Positions 1 through 7,179 of a stretch of DNA of 19,300 nucleotides are shown in pieces (position 1 is the stretch's first letter; each line of letters opens with the position of its first letter). Under the pieces are notes generated by a model, which made no database searches, was not told the DNA's origin, and saw only the letters and a list, made by a program, of their open reading frames with translations. The stretch spans positions 1 to 19,300 of the forward strand of contig JBAYZS010000041.1 of assembly GCA_041672395.1 (NCBI GenBank), written 5' to 3'. Both the position numbers and the translations under genes were made by a program. Source of the DNA: UBA5287 sp041672395. Its GTDB lineage: Bacteria; Bacteroidota; Bacteroidia; Bacteroidales; Dysgonomonadaceae.

Positions 1-149
1 ATAATTGTAACATTGTGTGTGCTTGTAACATCATAATCTCCTGAAATTGAGACTGTAGTTGCATTAATCCCCGCTCTGCGTAAAACATCTATAGTTGCGA
101 TAGCTTCGGTTTCTTCAAAACCTGTAGCTAAAAAGACTATTACATTCAT
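1..149 (-). CDS. DJ-1/PfpI family protein, N-terminal fragment (partial)
   Basis: The gene runs off the left edge of the window, so only its first 49 or so codons are visible. The reading starts MNVIVFLATGFEETEAIAT and continues through a beta-alpha-beta pattern (DVLRRAGINATTVSISG). This is the start of the DJ-1/ThiJ/PfpI flavodoxin-like fold. The glutamates of GFEETEA include the family's conserved acidic residue near the active-site cysteine; the cysteine itself would lie outside the window. Members include YajL/DJ-1-like chaperones or deglycases and some amidotransferase-like proteins, and the exact role cannot be told from this piece. A strong Shine-Dalgarno (AAGGAGG) lies just upstream of the ATG. 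The gene begins 13 nt after the tonB-like stop on the same strand, so it is probably the last gene of the exbB-exbD-tonB transcript. The family call is firm; the function is not. Confidence 0.85.
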   Translation of the reverse strand, partial: MNVIVFLATGFEETEAIATIDVLRRAGINATTVSISGDYDVTSTHNVTI

Positions 150-162
150 CTCTCTCCTCCTT

Positions 163-939
163 TTATCTTAAGTTGAACTTATAAGTAATTGTTCCTTGTT
201 GATTATTCGTAGATTGAATGGATTCAAACTTTGTACTTCGCGCAGCCCTTAGAGCTTCATTCATTAATGTTGCACTTGGGGTATTTGTTCCACGACCAAT
301 TTCAGCTTGAATTACGTTGCCTTTTGGGTCTACTGTAATTCTAACAACAACTGTACCATCTTCATTAACAGTGTATTGAGGAAGTATTAAACCTCCGATG
401 CCTAAACCGCGCCCACCAAGATCATACGTTCCTGTTCCACCCACTCCTGATGCAGCACCTTTAGTGGCGTTTCCTGAAGAAACACCCTGAGTCCCTGTCC
501 CTTGTGTGTTGCCCCGGCTTCCTGAGGTGCTTTCGCCGAATAAACCAGACATTTGTTGATTGATTTTTCGACTTTGTGTTTCTTGTTCCTGTTGCTTTCT
601 TGCAGCTTTTTCCTGAACACGGCGCTCTTCGGCAATACGTGCACGTTCAGCTTCCTTTTGTTCTTTTACAGCAAGCGATTGATATCTGTCTTGTGTTGCT
701 ATCGGTGGTTCGGGCACGTTCTCAGGAATAACTTGAGCTACTGTTGGTTGTGGTGTAACCTCAGTCATCATTGATTCCATATTTCCACCCGCATCATCCA
801 CATTTCCAAACATTACAGGGATACCTGATAGTACCTCAAGTTGCCTGGAAAAATGATATTTAATTGAGAATAGAATAAGCAGAAGCAAAAAGCACGATAT
901 AATTGCTCCGATAATTCCACTTATTTGTTCTTTAGTCAT
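163..939 (-). CDS. TonB/TolA-like energy transducer protein
   Basis: This is the third gene of an ExbB-ExbD-TonB type set. Such proteins span the periplasm and pass proton-motive energy from the ExbB/ExbD motor to outer-membrane receptors. Numbered from the ATG used here (about 258 aa), residues 8-26 form one hydrophobic membrane anchor. Residues of about 85-130 are a charged stretch rich in Glu, Lys, Arg, Gln and Ala (for example EAERARIAEERRVQEKAARK), likely helical. Residues of about 135-180 are a flexible Gly/Ser/Thr region. The last 75 or so residues (YTVNEDGTVVVRITVDPKGN to the C-terminal YKFNLR) look like the TonB C-terminal fold. The helical linker is more like TolA than the Pro-rich linker of classical TonB. 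A GTG four codons upstream (at 951) is an alternative start. It lies 5 nt after the exbD stop. Confidence 0.88.
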   Translation of the reverse strand: MTKEQISGIIGAIISCFLLLLILFSIKYHFSRQLEVLSGIPVMFGNVDDAGGNMESMMTEVTPQPTVAQVIPENVPEPPIATQDRYQSLAVKEQKEAERARIAEERRVQEKAARKQQEQETQSRKINQQMSGLFGESTSGSRGNTQGTGTQGVSSGNATKGAASGVGGTGTYDLGGRGLGIGGLILPQYTVNEDGTVVVRITVDPKGNVIQAEIGRGTNTPSATLMNEALRAARSTKFESIQSTNNQQGTITYKFNLR

Positions 940-956
940 TTGCAAATTCACTCTAA

Positions 957-1367
957 TTATTCTTCAGGTCTAGTCATTAAAACCATATTGAGTTTATTCT
1001 TATTAGCAATATTCAATACCTTCACAACTTCACCGTAAGGCACAGATTCATCAGCATATAATGCCACAAATGAAGAGGGATCTGTGCTTTGAGCTACTTG
1101 AAGAAAAGGAGTTATTGCTTCGAATGCTACCTGCTGTTCTGTATCATTTCCGGAGGCCACGTAATATTTAAGATCACTATCGATTGTAACCCGTGTTACC
1201 GGTTTCATTTCCGATTGTTGTGACGATTGTGGAAGAGCCACTTGAATAGCATTTGGCACAACTATCGTTGATGTAATCATGAAGAAGATAAGCAAAAGAA
1301 AAATCACATCAGTCATGGATGCCATGCTGAAGTTTGCCTCTATCTTCATTCCTTGCTTTAGTGCCAT
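957..1367 (-). CDS. ExbD/TolR family biopolymer transport protein
   Basis: This is a 136-aa inner-membrane protein. It has a short cytoplasmic N-terminus, one transmembrane helix (about residues 19-37, MTDVIFLLLIFFMITSTIVV) and a periplasmic domain. Asp20, at the start of the helix, is in the position of the proton-carrying aspartate of ExbD/TolR. The length fits the family. ExbD forms the rotor-like core inside an ExbB pentamer and couples proton flow to TonB. The gene sits 7 nt after exbB and 5 nt before the likely GTG alternative start of tonB, so the three are very probably co-transcribed and made together. Sequence alone does not separate ExbD from TolR. No tolB or pal gene is visible in the window. 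Confidence 0.93.
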   Translation of the reverse strand: MALKQGMKIEANFSMASMTDVIFLLLIFFMITSTIVVPNAIQVALPQSSQQSEMKPVTRVTIDSDLKYYVASGNDTEQQVAFEAITPFLQVAQSTDPSSFVALYADESVPYGEVVKVLNIANKNKLNMVLMTRPEE

Positions 1368-1374
1368 TTTATTC

Positions 1375-2094
1375 TTATTTAATTGGTTCGTTTAGAATAT
1401 CCATAAATTCCATGATTTTTGTTTCCATGGATGTCACAATCCCTTTAATACGTGTAGTCAGATAGTTGTAACCAAACAATGCAAGGATTCCGACAATCAA
1501 ACCTCCTACAGTAGTAATTAATGCTTCATAAATACCTGTTGAAAGAATATCCATCGTTACAGTTGATGCACTTGACATATCCATAAATGCTTTAACCATT
1601 CCGGTTACTGTACCAAGAAATCCTAACATAGGTGCACCTGAGGCAGTTGTTGCAAGAACAGCGAGACCTTTTTCCATACGCGAAATTTCTATATTCCCGG
1701 CATTTTCAATTGCACTCATCATTTCTGTAGTGGGTCTTCCTAATCGAGAAATTCCTTTCTCTACCATTCGAGAATCTGATGTGTCTGTGTTCTGACAAAA
1801 CGATTTAGCGGCATCTATTTTGCCATCATAGATATAATCTTTTATGCGATTCATAAACGATTGGTCTTCTTTACCGGTCTTTTTCAAAACAAGAACACGT
1901 TCAATGAATACATAAATACTCAGTAAAAGCATAACTAACAATACAATCATAATCCATCCACCCTTGACCGCGAGATCAAATGCGTTAATTGTTGTTACTG
2001 CCGGAGATTCTAATGAAGAGGTGACTTGCGGTACCGCATTGGCCATTGATGATACAGTATCCATTACTGCAGTTTGTACTTGTAACAGGTTCAT
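1375..2094 (-). CDS. MotA/TolQ/ExbB proton channel family protein
   Basis: This 239-aa protein has the TolQ/ExbB plan. There is an N-terminal extension of about 45 residues and a first membrane helix at about 46-65. A cytoplasmic domain of about 80 residues follows, with FCQNTDTSDSRMVEKGISRL. Two more helices lie at about 144-168 and 187-212. The conserved segments are APMLGFLGTVTGMVKAF in helix 2 and ALITTVGGLIVGILA in helix 3, where the channel-lining Thr residues lie. With ExbD it forms the proton channel that powers the TonB-like protein encoded downstream. It is the first gene of the exbB-exbD-tonB-DJ-1 run and follows pdxJ by 62 nt on the same strand. A perfect 12-bp hairpin lies in that gap, so the operon may be only partly linked to pdxJ. 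Confidence 0.93.
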   Translation of the reverse strand: MNLLQVQTAVMDTVSSMANAVPQVTSSLESPAVTTINAFDLAVKGGWIMIVLLVMLLLSIYVFIERVLVLKKTGKEDQSFMNRIKDYIYDGKIDAAKSFCQNTDTSDSRMVEKGISRLGRPTTEMMSAIENAGNIEISRMEKGLAVLATTASGAPMLGFLGTVTGMVKAFMDMSSASTVTMDILSTGIYEALITTVGGLIVGILALFGYNYLTTRIKGIVTSMETKIMEFMDILNEPIK

Positions 2095-2137
2095 TTATTA
2101 TAAAGTTAATAATTATATAATAACCACAAGATACGAA

Positions 2138-2165
2138 GATAGGTAACTATTTTTAGTTACCTATC
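2138..2165. terminator. Perfect 12-bp hairpin with TTTT loop overlapping the pdxJ stop codon
   Basis: The arms GATAGGTAACTA (2138-2149) and TAGTTACCTATC (2154-2165) pair perfectly across a 4-nt loop. The right arm contains the last codons and the stop of pdxJ. On the minus strand the sequence after the stem is TTCGTATCTTG, which is not a clean U-run. It is therefore a poor classical terminator and could instead attenuate read-through or stabilise an mRNA end. The hairpin is seen directly; its role is inferred. Confidence 0.5.
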
Positions 2166-2888
2166 ATTCTTGGGCTCTATTAAACAATTTTTATAGGCTT
2201 TTATTGTTTTTTCAAAGCCCATATATAATGCATCCGAGATAAGAGCATGACCAATAGATACTTCTTTCAGCCATGGGATATTTATAAATAAATATTTGAG
2301 ATTTTCCAGGTTTAAATCATGTCCTGCATTTACTCCTAATCCCAATTTTTTAGCTAAAGTAGCTGCTTCCACAAAAGGTGCTACTGCCACTTCCTTGTTA
2401 GCATTATAATTTTCGGCATAAGGACCAGTGTATAATTCTACTCGATCCGCTCCAATTTTTGACGCTTCTTGAATCATTTCGGGTATAGGATCAATAAATA
2501 TTGAGGTTCTTACCCCAATTGATTGAAATTTATTTACCACATCCGTCAAGAATTCCTTATTTTTTTTTGTGTCCCATCCTGCATTAGATGTAATTGCATC
2601 CACCGAATCAGGAACCAAAGTTACCTGAGTTGGTCTTATCCTGCTTATAAGATCAATAAACTCTTCCGAAGGATATCCTTCTATATTAAATTCTGTATAA
2701 ACTTTCGATTGTAAATCAAACACATCCGAATATCGGATATGTCTTTCATCCGGACGAGGATGTACAGTAATTCCTTCAGCACCAAACTGCTGACAGTCAA
2801 TAGCAACCTGAACTACATTTGGCAAATTACCGCCACGTGCATTTCGCAAAGTCGCAACTTTATTTATATTTACACTTAATTTGGTCAT
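2157..2888 (-). CDS. pdxJ: Pyridoxine 5'-phosphate synthase PdxJ
   Basis: PdxJ condenses 1-deoxy-D-xylulose 5-phosphate with 3-amino-2-oxopropyl phosphate to form pyridoxine 5'-phosphate, the last ring-forming step of DXP-dependent vitamin B6 synthesis in the cytosol. The 243-aa length is usual. Visible family motifs are SVNINKVATLRNARGG (5-20), GITVHPRPDERHI (39-51, with the active-site His and Arg residues), the catalytic-region glutamate in TEFNIEGYP (65-73), GLGVNAGHDLN (183-193) and EVSIGHALISDALYMG (209-224). Together these describe a complete TIM-barrel enzyme. The gene is divergent from the ACT-like/nadK genes, with 162 nt between them. The pdxJ-exbB-exbD-tonB order beside an NAD kinase is a familiar Bacteroidales arrangement, recalled rather than looked up. 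Confidence 0.97.
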   Translation of the reverse strand: MTKLSVNINKVATLRNARGGNLPNVVQVAIDCQQFGAEGITVHPRPDERHIRYSDVFDLQSKVYTEFNIEGYPSEEFIDLISRIRPTQVTLVPDSVDAITSNAGWDTKKNKEFLTDVVNKFQSIGVRTSIFIDPIPEMIQEASKIGADRVELYTGPYAENYNANKEVAVAPFVEAATLAKKLGLGVNAGHDLNLENLKYLFINIPWLKEVSIGHALISDALYMGFEKTIKAYKNCLIEPKNDR

Positions 2889-2990
2889 ATCTCTCTACCT
2901 GATCTATCTTTAACTCAATTAGATTACAATTCTTCAACTTAGTTTTATCAAAGTAAGTAAAAAAACATAAAATTAGTTCTTTCAAATGCT

Positions 2991-2999
2991 TTATCCACA
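2991..2999 (+). other. Single DnaA-box-like 9-mer (TTATCCACA)
   Basis: TTATCCACA at this site matches the consensus DnaA box exactly. It is the only such box I noticed in the window, and it lies between pdxJ and the divergent ACT-like gene. A lone box is not an origin; it could be a regulatory DnaA site or chance. Confidence 0.25.
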
Positions 3000-3050
3000 A
3001 AAAAAGATGATATTTGTAATTCAGTCTGCAAAATTAATATTATTTGGGAT

Positions 3051-3428
3051 ATGTCGACGAAAGATTTTGTAAAAAAACAAATAGAGAGGTTTAATTCTCA
3101 AATTACCGAGCAACAGTTTCTGGAATTAACAGAAACTGAGAACTCGCTGGTAATTCTTGAAGTACCTTTTCAGGATTATAGTCTCACCGAAATTGCACGT
3201 TTAATAGAAAGTAACAGTGCTCATGTGCTCAATTTGACGGTAATGCCAATTGCCGGGGGGGCAACATTGCTCATTTCTATAAAATTGGATGTGTCTGATC
3301 TTTCTTTAGTGTTACGAAGTTTTGAGCGCAATAACTTAGAAGTCGTCTATTATTTTATGCGTGAAGGTGAAATAAATGATACACAAAAAGATCGACTTAA
3401 CGAATTGATGTATTACTTAAATATGTGA
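3051..3428 (+). CDS. Small ACT-like protein (C-terminal part of the CBS protein usually found before NAD kinase)
   Basis: This is a 125-aa soluble protein whose function I cannot name. From memory, the gene just before NAD kinase in Bacteroidales usually encodes a protein of about 220 aa: two CBS motifs, then a domain with an ILEL..NDYSLTQIA..IE pattern. Residues of about 33-125 here fit that C-terminal part (VILEVPFQDYSLTEIARLIE, then beta strands and a closing YYLNM). The alternating beta-alpha-beta pattern suggests an ACT-like regulatory fold. The CBS pair is missing. The same frame stays open upstream only to about position 2960, holds no start codon there and shows no CBS similarity. The stop overlaps the nadK start region, so the two genes are probably translated together. 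A near-consensus -7 box (GATATTTG, 3009-3016) precedes it. Confidence 0.8.
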   Translation: MSTKDFVKKQIERFNSQITEQQFLELTETENSLVILEVPFQDYSLTEIARLIESNSAHVLNLTVMPIAGGATLLISIKLDVSDLSLVLRSFERNNLEVVYYFMREGEINDTQKDRLNELMYYLNM

Positions 3429-3433
3429 TTATT

Positions 3434-4327
3434 ATGCAAATAGCGTTATTTGGTCATTCAGGTTATGATAGAGCCGCAAATGCTGATTCTGTTTTATTGA
3501 ATATCTGTACAATAATTCATAAAAAGCAGTTAGGATTATATATATCTGATGAGCTGTTTTATTCATTTTCGCGAATGATGCAAGATCAGGTTCGGTCAAT
3601 GTGCATTTTGTTTGATGTACTTCCACCTGTTGATCTGGCATTAAGTGTTGGGGGTGATGGAACCTTTTTACATACTGCTGCTTCAATAGGTGATACCGGA
3701 ATTCCAATATTAGGAATTAATGCCGGTCGTTTAGGTTTTCTGGCAGATGTTAATCCTGAATCTTTTGAAGAAGTGCTGGATGAAATAGTTTCCGGTAACT
3801 ATCGTGTAGAAGAACGCACGCTCCTTGAAATAACCACAGAAGATGTAACCACTAGACTCGATAATGTGCATGCTTTAAACGAAGTAGCTGTTCTAAAACA
3901 AGATACATCGTCAATGTTAGCGATTCATGCATATATTAATGATCAATATTTTACGACATATCAGGCAGACGGACTGGTGATTGCTACACCTACCGGCTCT
4001 ACCGCTTATTCACTCAGCATTGGCGGATCTATTCTTATGCCAACTTCCTCAGGAATTATCATTTCTGCAGTTGCACCTCACAGTCTGACTACCCGTCCGC
4101 TAGTTGTGGAGAACGATTCAAGAATTAAATTGCAAGTTGAAAGTAGAAGTCACCATTACTTAGTTTCAATGGACGGTCAATCACATATATTTAACGAAAG
4201 AACTATGTTAGAGGTGTTTAAAGCGAATTATACGCTGAAAGTTATTAAACGAAACAGACATACTTTTTTTGAAACCCTACGCGATAAACTCATGTGGGGA
4301 AAAGATCTTAGAACATATAAAATGTGA
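3434..4327 (+). CDS. nadK: NAD kinase
   Basis: This enzyme phosphorylates NAD to NADP using ATP (or polyphosphate in some family members) in the cytosol. The 297-aa protein starting MQIALFGHSG carries the family signatures. These are GGDGTFL (73-79, with the catalytic Asp), GINAGRLGFLADV (94-106), LNEVAV (148-153) and DGLVIATPTGSTAYSLSIGG (179-198). A GTG three codons upstream, overlapping the stop of the previous gene, could also serve as start. I prefer the ATG because MQIALFG opens directly on the first beta strand. The length is normal and no key residue is missing. It lies 5 nt after the ACT-like gene, which suggests a functional link between that small protein and NAD(P) metabolism. Confidence 0.97.
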   Translation: MQIALFGHSGYDRAANADSVLLNICTIIHKKQLGLYISDELFYSFSRMMQDQVRSMCILFDVLPPVDLALSVGGDGTFLHTAASIGDTGIPILGINAGRLGFLADVNPESFEEVLDEIVSGNYRVEERTLLEITTEDVTTRLDNVHALNEVAVLKQDTSSMLAIHAYINDQYFTTYQADGLVIATPTGSTAYSLSIGGSILMPTSSGIIISAVAPHSLTTRPLVVENDSRIKLQVESRSHHYLVSMDGQSHIFNERTMLEVFKANYTLKVIKRNRHTFFETLRDKLMWGKDLRTYKM

Positions 4328-4351
4328 TTATTAATATTCTAAATTTGAATC

Positions 4352-5767
4352 ATGAAAAGAGTTATTCTATTATTTTTCTGCATTATCCTAAGTTTTAATT
4401 TAATCAAAGCTCAGATTAGTGTCGATAAAACAAAAAGCCATTTAATTTCTCAAAAAACAGGAAAGCCTTTCTTTTGGCTGGGAGACACTGCGTGGGAATT
4501 ATTTCACAGATTGAATCGCGAAGAGACTATCCATTACTTGAAAACTCGCCAAAAACAGGGATTTAATGTGGTTATGGCTGTTGCTCTTGCTGAACAAGAC
4601 GGTATAAAACAACCAAATTATTATGGTGATTCTCCTTTTAATAATCTTGAATCGCTTGAGTGGAATGTGACAAATGGAAACGATCCTAAGATTGCAGATG
4701 ATTACGATTATTGGGATCATATTGATTTTGTAGTGAAGGAAGCAGCAAAAAGAAACATTTATATCGGTTTATTACCAACGTGGGGAGATAAGGTTGCACA
4801 TGCCGGTGGTTATGGTCCCATTTTGTTCAATAACAAAGAAAAAGCATATTCTTATGCAAGTAAATTGGCGAAAAGATATAAAAACAACTGGAATATCATA
4901 TGGATTTTAGGAGGCGACCGATCAGCGGTTTATGAAAGGGATGGTAAAAAATATGACGACCGCCCGGTTTGGAGAGCTATGGCAAAGGCTATTGAAGATG
5001 TCTATGATAAGGATGTTTTCATAACTTATCATATAAGTTGGCCTGAAACTTCGACTTATTTTCAAAACGAAGAGTGGCTTGACATGAATTCATTGCAAAG
5101 TAGTCACGGAAGTAGAGCTGTTGAACCTTGGGTAACAATTGCTAACGATTTGAAGAAAAAGCCCCAGCGTCCGGTCATGGACATGGAACCATGTTATGAA
5201 GATCATCCGGTAAATCCCTGGGATAATAAATGGACACGGAAAGATCGGGGTTATTTTAATGATTACGATGTGCGCGCACGAATTTACAGAGGTGTGTTTG
5301 CCGGTGGATGCGGAGCAGTTTACGGTCATCATCAGATATGGCAGTTTCTTGATACTACCCGAAATGCTCCTATTTGGGTGGGTGACACAATAATTGGTTG
5401 GGAAAAAGCATTAAACGCCAAAGCTGCAACTCAAATTCATCATTTGAAAGATTTAATGCTTTCTCTTAAAGATTTCAATCGAGTAGAAGATAATTCGCTG
5501 GTTGTATCAGCTTTGGGGAGTGATTATACTGACAGAATAATTGCTACACGAAATCAGAAAGGTACTTATGCTTTAATATATTTACCGCAGCCTAAGGAGA
5601 TTAAAGTCGACTTGGATAAATTGAAAGTCGGGAATAAAAGAGTGTCTTGGTTTAACCCGTCAACTGGAAAAACGAAGCGTATTGGACGTTATAGTTCGGG
5701 CGTGCGATCATTTGTACCGCCTTCTAAAACGCAGAAAGACTGGGTTTTGAAAATAGATCTGATATAA
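4352..5767 (+). CDS. Secreted DUF4038/GH140-type glycoside hydrolase (apiosidase-like)
   Basis: This 471-aa protein starts with a signal peptide (MKRVILLFFCIILSFNLIKA, cut before or after Gln21), so it should act in the periplasm or at the cell surface. The mature part begins with FFWLGDTAWELFHRLNREE (40-58) and continues as a TIM-barrel of the DUF4038 family. Members assigned to GH140 remove apiose from plant rhamnogalacturonan II. Asp189 in ILGGDR and Glu279 in MDMEPCYED are my candidates for the two catalytic acids. The last 90 or so residues (from about 380) form a small beta domain like the putative collagen-binding domain that often follows DUF4038. It stands 24 nt after nadK with no SusC/SusD or other carbohydrate genes nearby. 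Family confidence is high; the apiose specificity is only a family-based guess. Confidence 0.88.
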   Translation: MKRVILLFFCIILSFNLIKAQISVDKTKSHLISQKTGKPFFWLGDTAWELFHRLNREETIHYLKTRQKQGFNVVMAVALAEQDGIKQPNYYGDSPFNNLESLEWNVTNGNDPKIADDYDYWDHIDFVVKEAAKRNIYIGLLPTWGDKVAHAGGYGPILFNNKEKAYSYASKLAKRYKNNWNIIWILGGDRSAVYERDGKKYDDRPVWRAMAKAIEDVYDKDVFITYHISWPETSTYFQNEEWLDMNSLQSSHGSRAVEPWVTIANDLKKKPQRPVMDMEPCYEDHPVNPWDNKWTRKDRGYFNDYDVRARIYRGVFAGGCGAVYGHHQIWQFLDTTRNAPIWVGDTIIGWEKALNAKAATQIHHLKDLMLSLKDFNRVEDNSLVVSALGSDYTDRIIATRNQKGTYALIYLPQPKEIKVDLDKLKVGNKRVSWFNPSTGKTKRIGRYSSGVRSFVPPSKTQKDWVLKIDLI

Positions 5768-5770
5768 AAA

Positions 5771-5803
5771 AATCCGACAGAAGGCTAGGCCAACTGTCGG
5801 ATT
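5771..5803. terminator. Rho-independent terminator of the Na+-pump operon (10-bp stem)
   Basis: AATCCGACAG (5771-5780) pairs perfectly with CTGTCGGATT (5794-5803) around a 13-nt loop. Read on the minus strand the stem is followed by a run of Ts (ATTTTTTTATATC), which makes a strong terminator for the decarboxylase operon. On the plus strand it can also stop transcripts from the glycosidase, though the T-run there is weak. A second, weaker hairpin (TACCGA/TCGGTA, 5826-5842) lies between it and the last gene of the operon. Confidence 0.88.
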
Positions 5804-5851
5804 ATAATTAAAAATATTAATACTTTACCGATCTAGTCGGTACAGCTATCT

Positions 5852-5989
5852 TTACTCTTCTTTGTCGCCGGGGAATAATTTATCTATTCCCTTGATCATC
5901 AAGAAAAAGAGTGACATAAACAGGAAAATCATTAACAATGAAATACCTGCAATTTCTAATGCTACATAAAACGTTTCTAACTGTGTCAT
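5852..5989 (-). CDS. OadG-related small membrane subunit of the Na+-translocating decarboxylase (45 aa)
   Basis: This short gene encodes one membrane helix (residues of about 11-33, LEIAGISLLMIFLFMSLFFL and onward) followed by IKGIDKLFPGDKEE. The layout matches the N-terminal part of OadG/MmdD gamma-delta subunits: a short outside end, one helix, then a basic-amphipathic stretch ending in a FFPE- or LFPG-like turn. Those subunits anchor and assemble the sodium-pumping decarboxylase. The ATG has a clear Shine-Dalgarno (AAAGGAG) and lies 18 nt after mmdB, and the operon terminator follows. In this operon it supplies the membrane helix that the 80-aa OadG-like protein at 7670-7912 lacks. It also recalls the small epsilon subunit (MmdE) of Veillonella methylmalonyl-CoA decarboxylase. 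The gene is well supported by context; the partnership is inferred. Confidence 0.85.
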   Translation of the reverse strand: MTQLETFYVALEIAGISLLMIFLFMSLFFLMIKGIDKLFPGDKEE

Positions 5990-6007
5990 ATTTTACTCCT
6001 TTCTATA

Positions 6008-7159
6008 TTATCCCCATAAAGGAACTAATGTTAGTATAAGACCTCCTGCAATAACAGATCCAATCTGTCCGCTCACATTTGCACTAATTGCGGGCATAAG
6101 TAAGTAGTTGGTAGGATCTTCTTCTTGTCCAAGCTGGTGAATTACACGAGCAGACATCGGGAATGCCGAAATACCGCAAGCTCCAACCATTGGGTTAAAT
6201 TTATCACCTTCTTTGCGGAATAAATTGAGGAATTTAGCAAAAATCACGCCACCAAATGTGTCGAAGATGAATGCAATAAGTCCAAGACCTATAATCATAA
6301 GCGTTTCCCATTGTACAAAACGTTCAGCTGTCATAGTGCTGGCAATTGTGATACCTAACAATAGTGTTACCAAGTTTGACAATTCGTTTTGTGCTGATTT
6401 AGAAAGTGAATTCAAAACACCACAAGAACGGATCAAGTTACCAAACATCAGGAATCCGATCAATGCCATAGAAGAAGGAGCAATCAAACCGGCCAAAATC
6501 GTGACAGAAATTGGGAAAATAATCAGTGCTGCCTTAGATACTTTTTTATTAGCATCCATATGCATATGAATACGACGTTCACGCTTTGTTGTAGTTAGTT
6601 TTACAATGGGTCGTTGAATAATCGGAACGAGTGCCATATAAGAGTATGCCGCCACAGAAATTGGTCCTAATAATTGAGGAGCAAATCGAGATGCAACTAT
6701 TATAGAAGTCGGACCGTCAGCAGCACCAATAATTCCAATTGAAGCGGCTTCACGTAAGTCGAAGCCCATAATCGTTGCAAGCACCATAGTCAAGAAGATA
6801 CCAAACTGAGCTGCTGCACCAAAAAGTAACAAAGTAGGGTTACGGAACAACGGAGAAAAATCAATCATTGCACCAATTGCTACGAATATTAGTAAGGGAA
6901 ATACTTCCGTTGCTATACCTGCATCGAAAAATACATTTAAAGCTCCAATAACTTCAGTTCCTGTTGCCTGATCAATTTGGGTCAACGCCGAAGTAAATGG
7001 AATATTTACCAAAATGGCTCCAAATCCCATTGGCAGGAGTAATGTTGGCTCATATTTTTTCGAGATTGCCAAATAAATTAGGGTGATACCCACAAAAATC
7101 ATAATGAGGTGTTTCCACGTCATACCTGCCAACGCAGGGAATAAATCTGCAAATTCCAT
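6008..7159 (-). CDS. mmdB: Na+-translocating decarboxylase beta subunit (OadB/MmdB/GcdB family)
   Basis: This is the membrane subunit that decarboxylates carboxybiotin and moves Na+ out of the cell. The 383-aa protein is hydrophobic throughout, with about ten membrane segments. It keeps the family's key regions: IGIIGAADGPTSIIVASRF (141-159) with the Na+-binding Asp148, AAYSYMALVPIIQRPI (170-185), and GACGISAFPMSARVIHQLG (326-344) near the C-terminus, followed by NVSGQIGSVIAGG. Nothing essential looks altered. It starts 20 nt after the biotin carrier gene. The beta subunit is shared by oxaloacetate, glutaconyl-CoA and methylmalonyl-CoA decarboxylases. I choose methylmalonyl-CoA because methylmalonyl-CoA epimerase heads the operon. 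Confidence 0.95.
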   Translation of the reverse strand: MEFADLFPALAGMTWKHLIMIFVGITLIYLAISKKYEPTLLLPMGFGAILVNIPFTSALTQIDQATGTEVIGALNVFFDAGIATEVFPLLIFVAIGAMIDFSPLFRNPTLLLFGAAAQFGIFLTMVLATIMGFDLREAASIGIIGAADGPTSIIVASRFAPQLLGPISVAAYSYMALVPIIQRPIVKLTTTKRERRIHMHMDANKKVSKAALIIFPISVTILAGLIAPSSMALIGFLMFGNLIRSCGVLNSLSKSAQNELSNLVTLLLGITIASTMTAERFVQWETLMIIGLGLIAFIFDTFGGVIFAKFLNLFRKEGDKFNPMVGACGISAFPMSARVIHQLGQEEDPTNYLLMPAISANVSGQIGSVIAGGLILTLVPLWG

Positions 7160-7179
7160 AGTTTAATTTCTTTTGTGAT

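Noticed and set aside
2949..2986. Promoter for pdxJ (minus-strand TTACTTTG at 2956-2949 with a TTTG at 2986-2983)
   Set aside because: The spacing between the boxes is 26 nt, longer than expected, and the -7 box has a mismatch. Too weak to list as a feature.
2889..3050. Replication origin or CBS-domain remnant between pdxJ and the ACT-like gene
   Set aside because: Only one DnaA box is present, with no AT-repeat unwinding region. The short in-frame extension of the ACT-like gene shows no CBS similarity.
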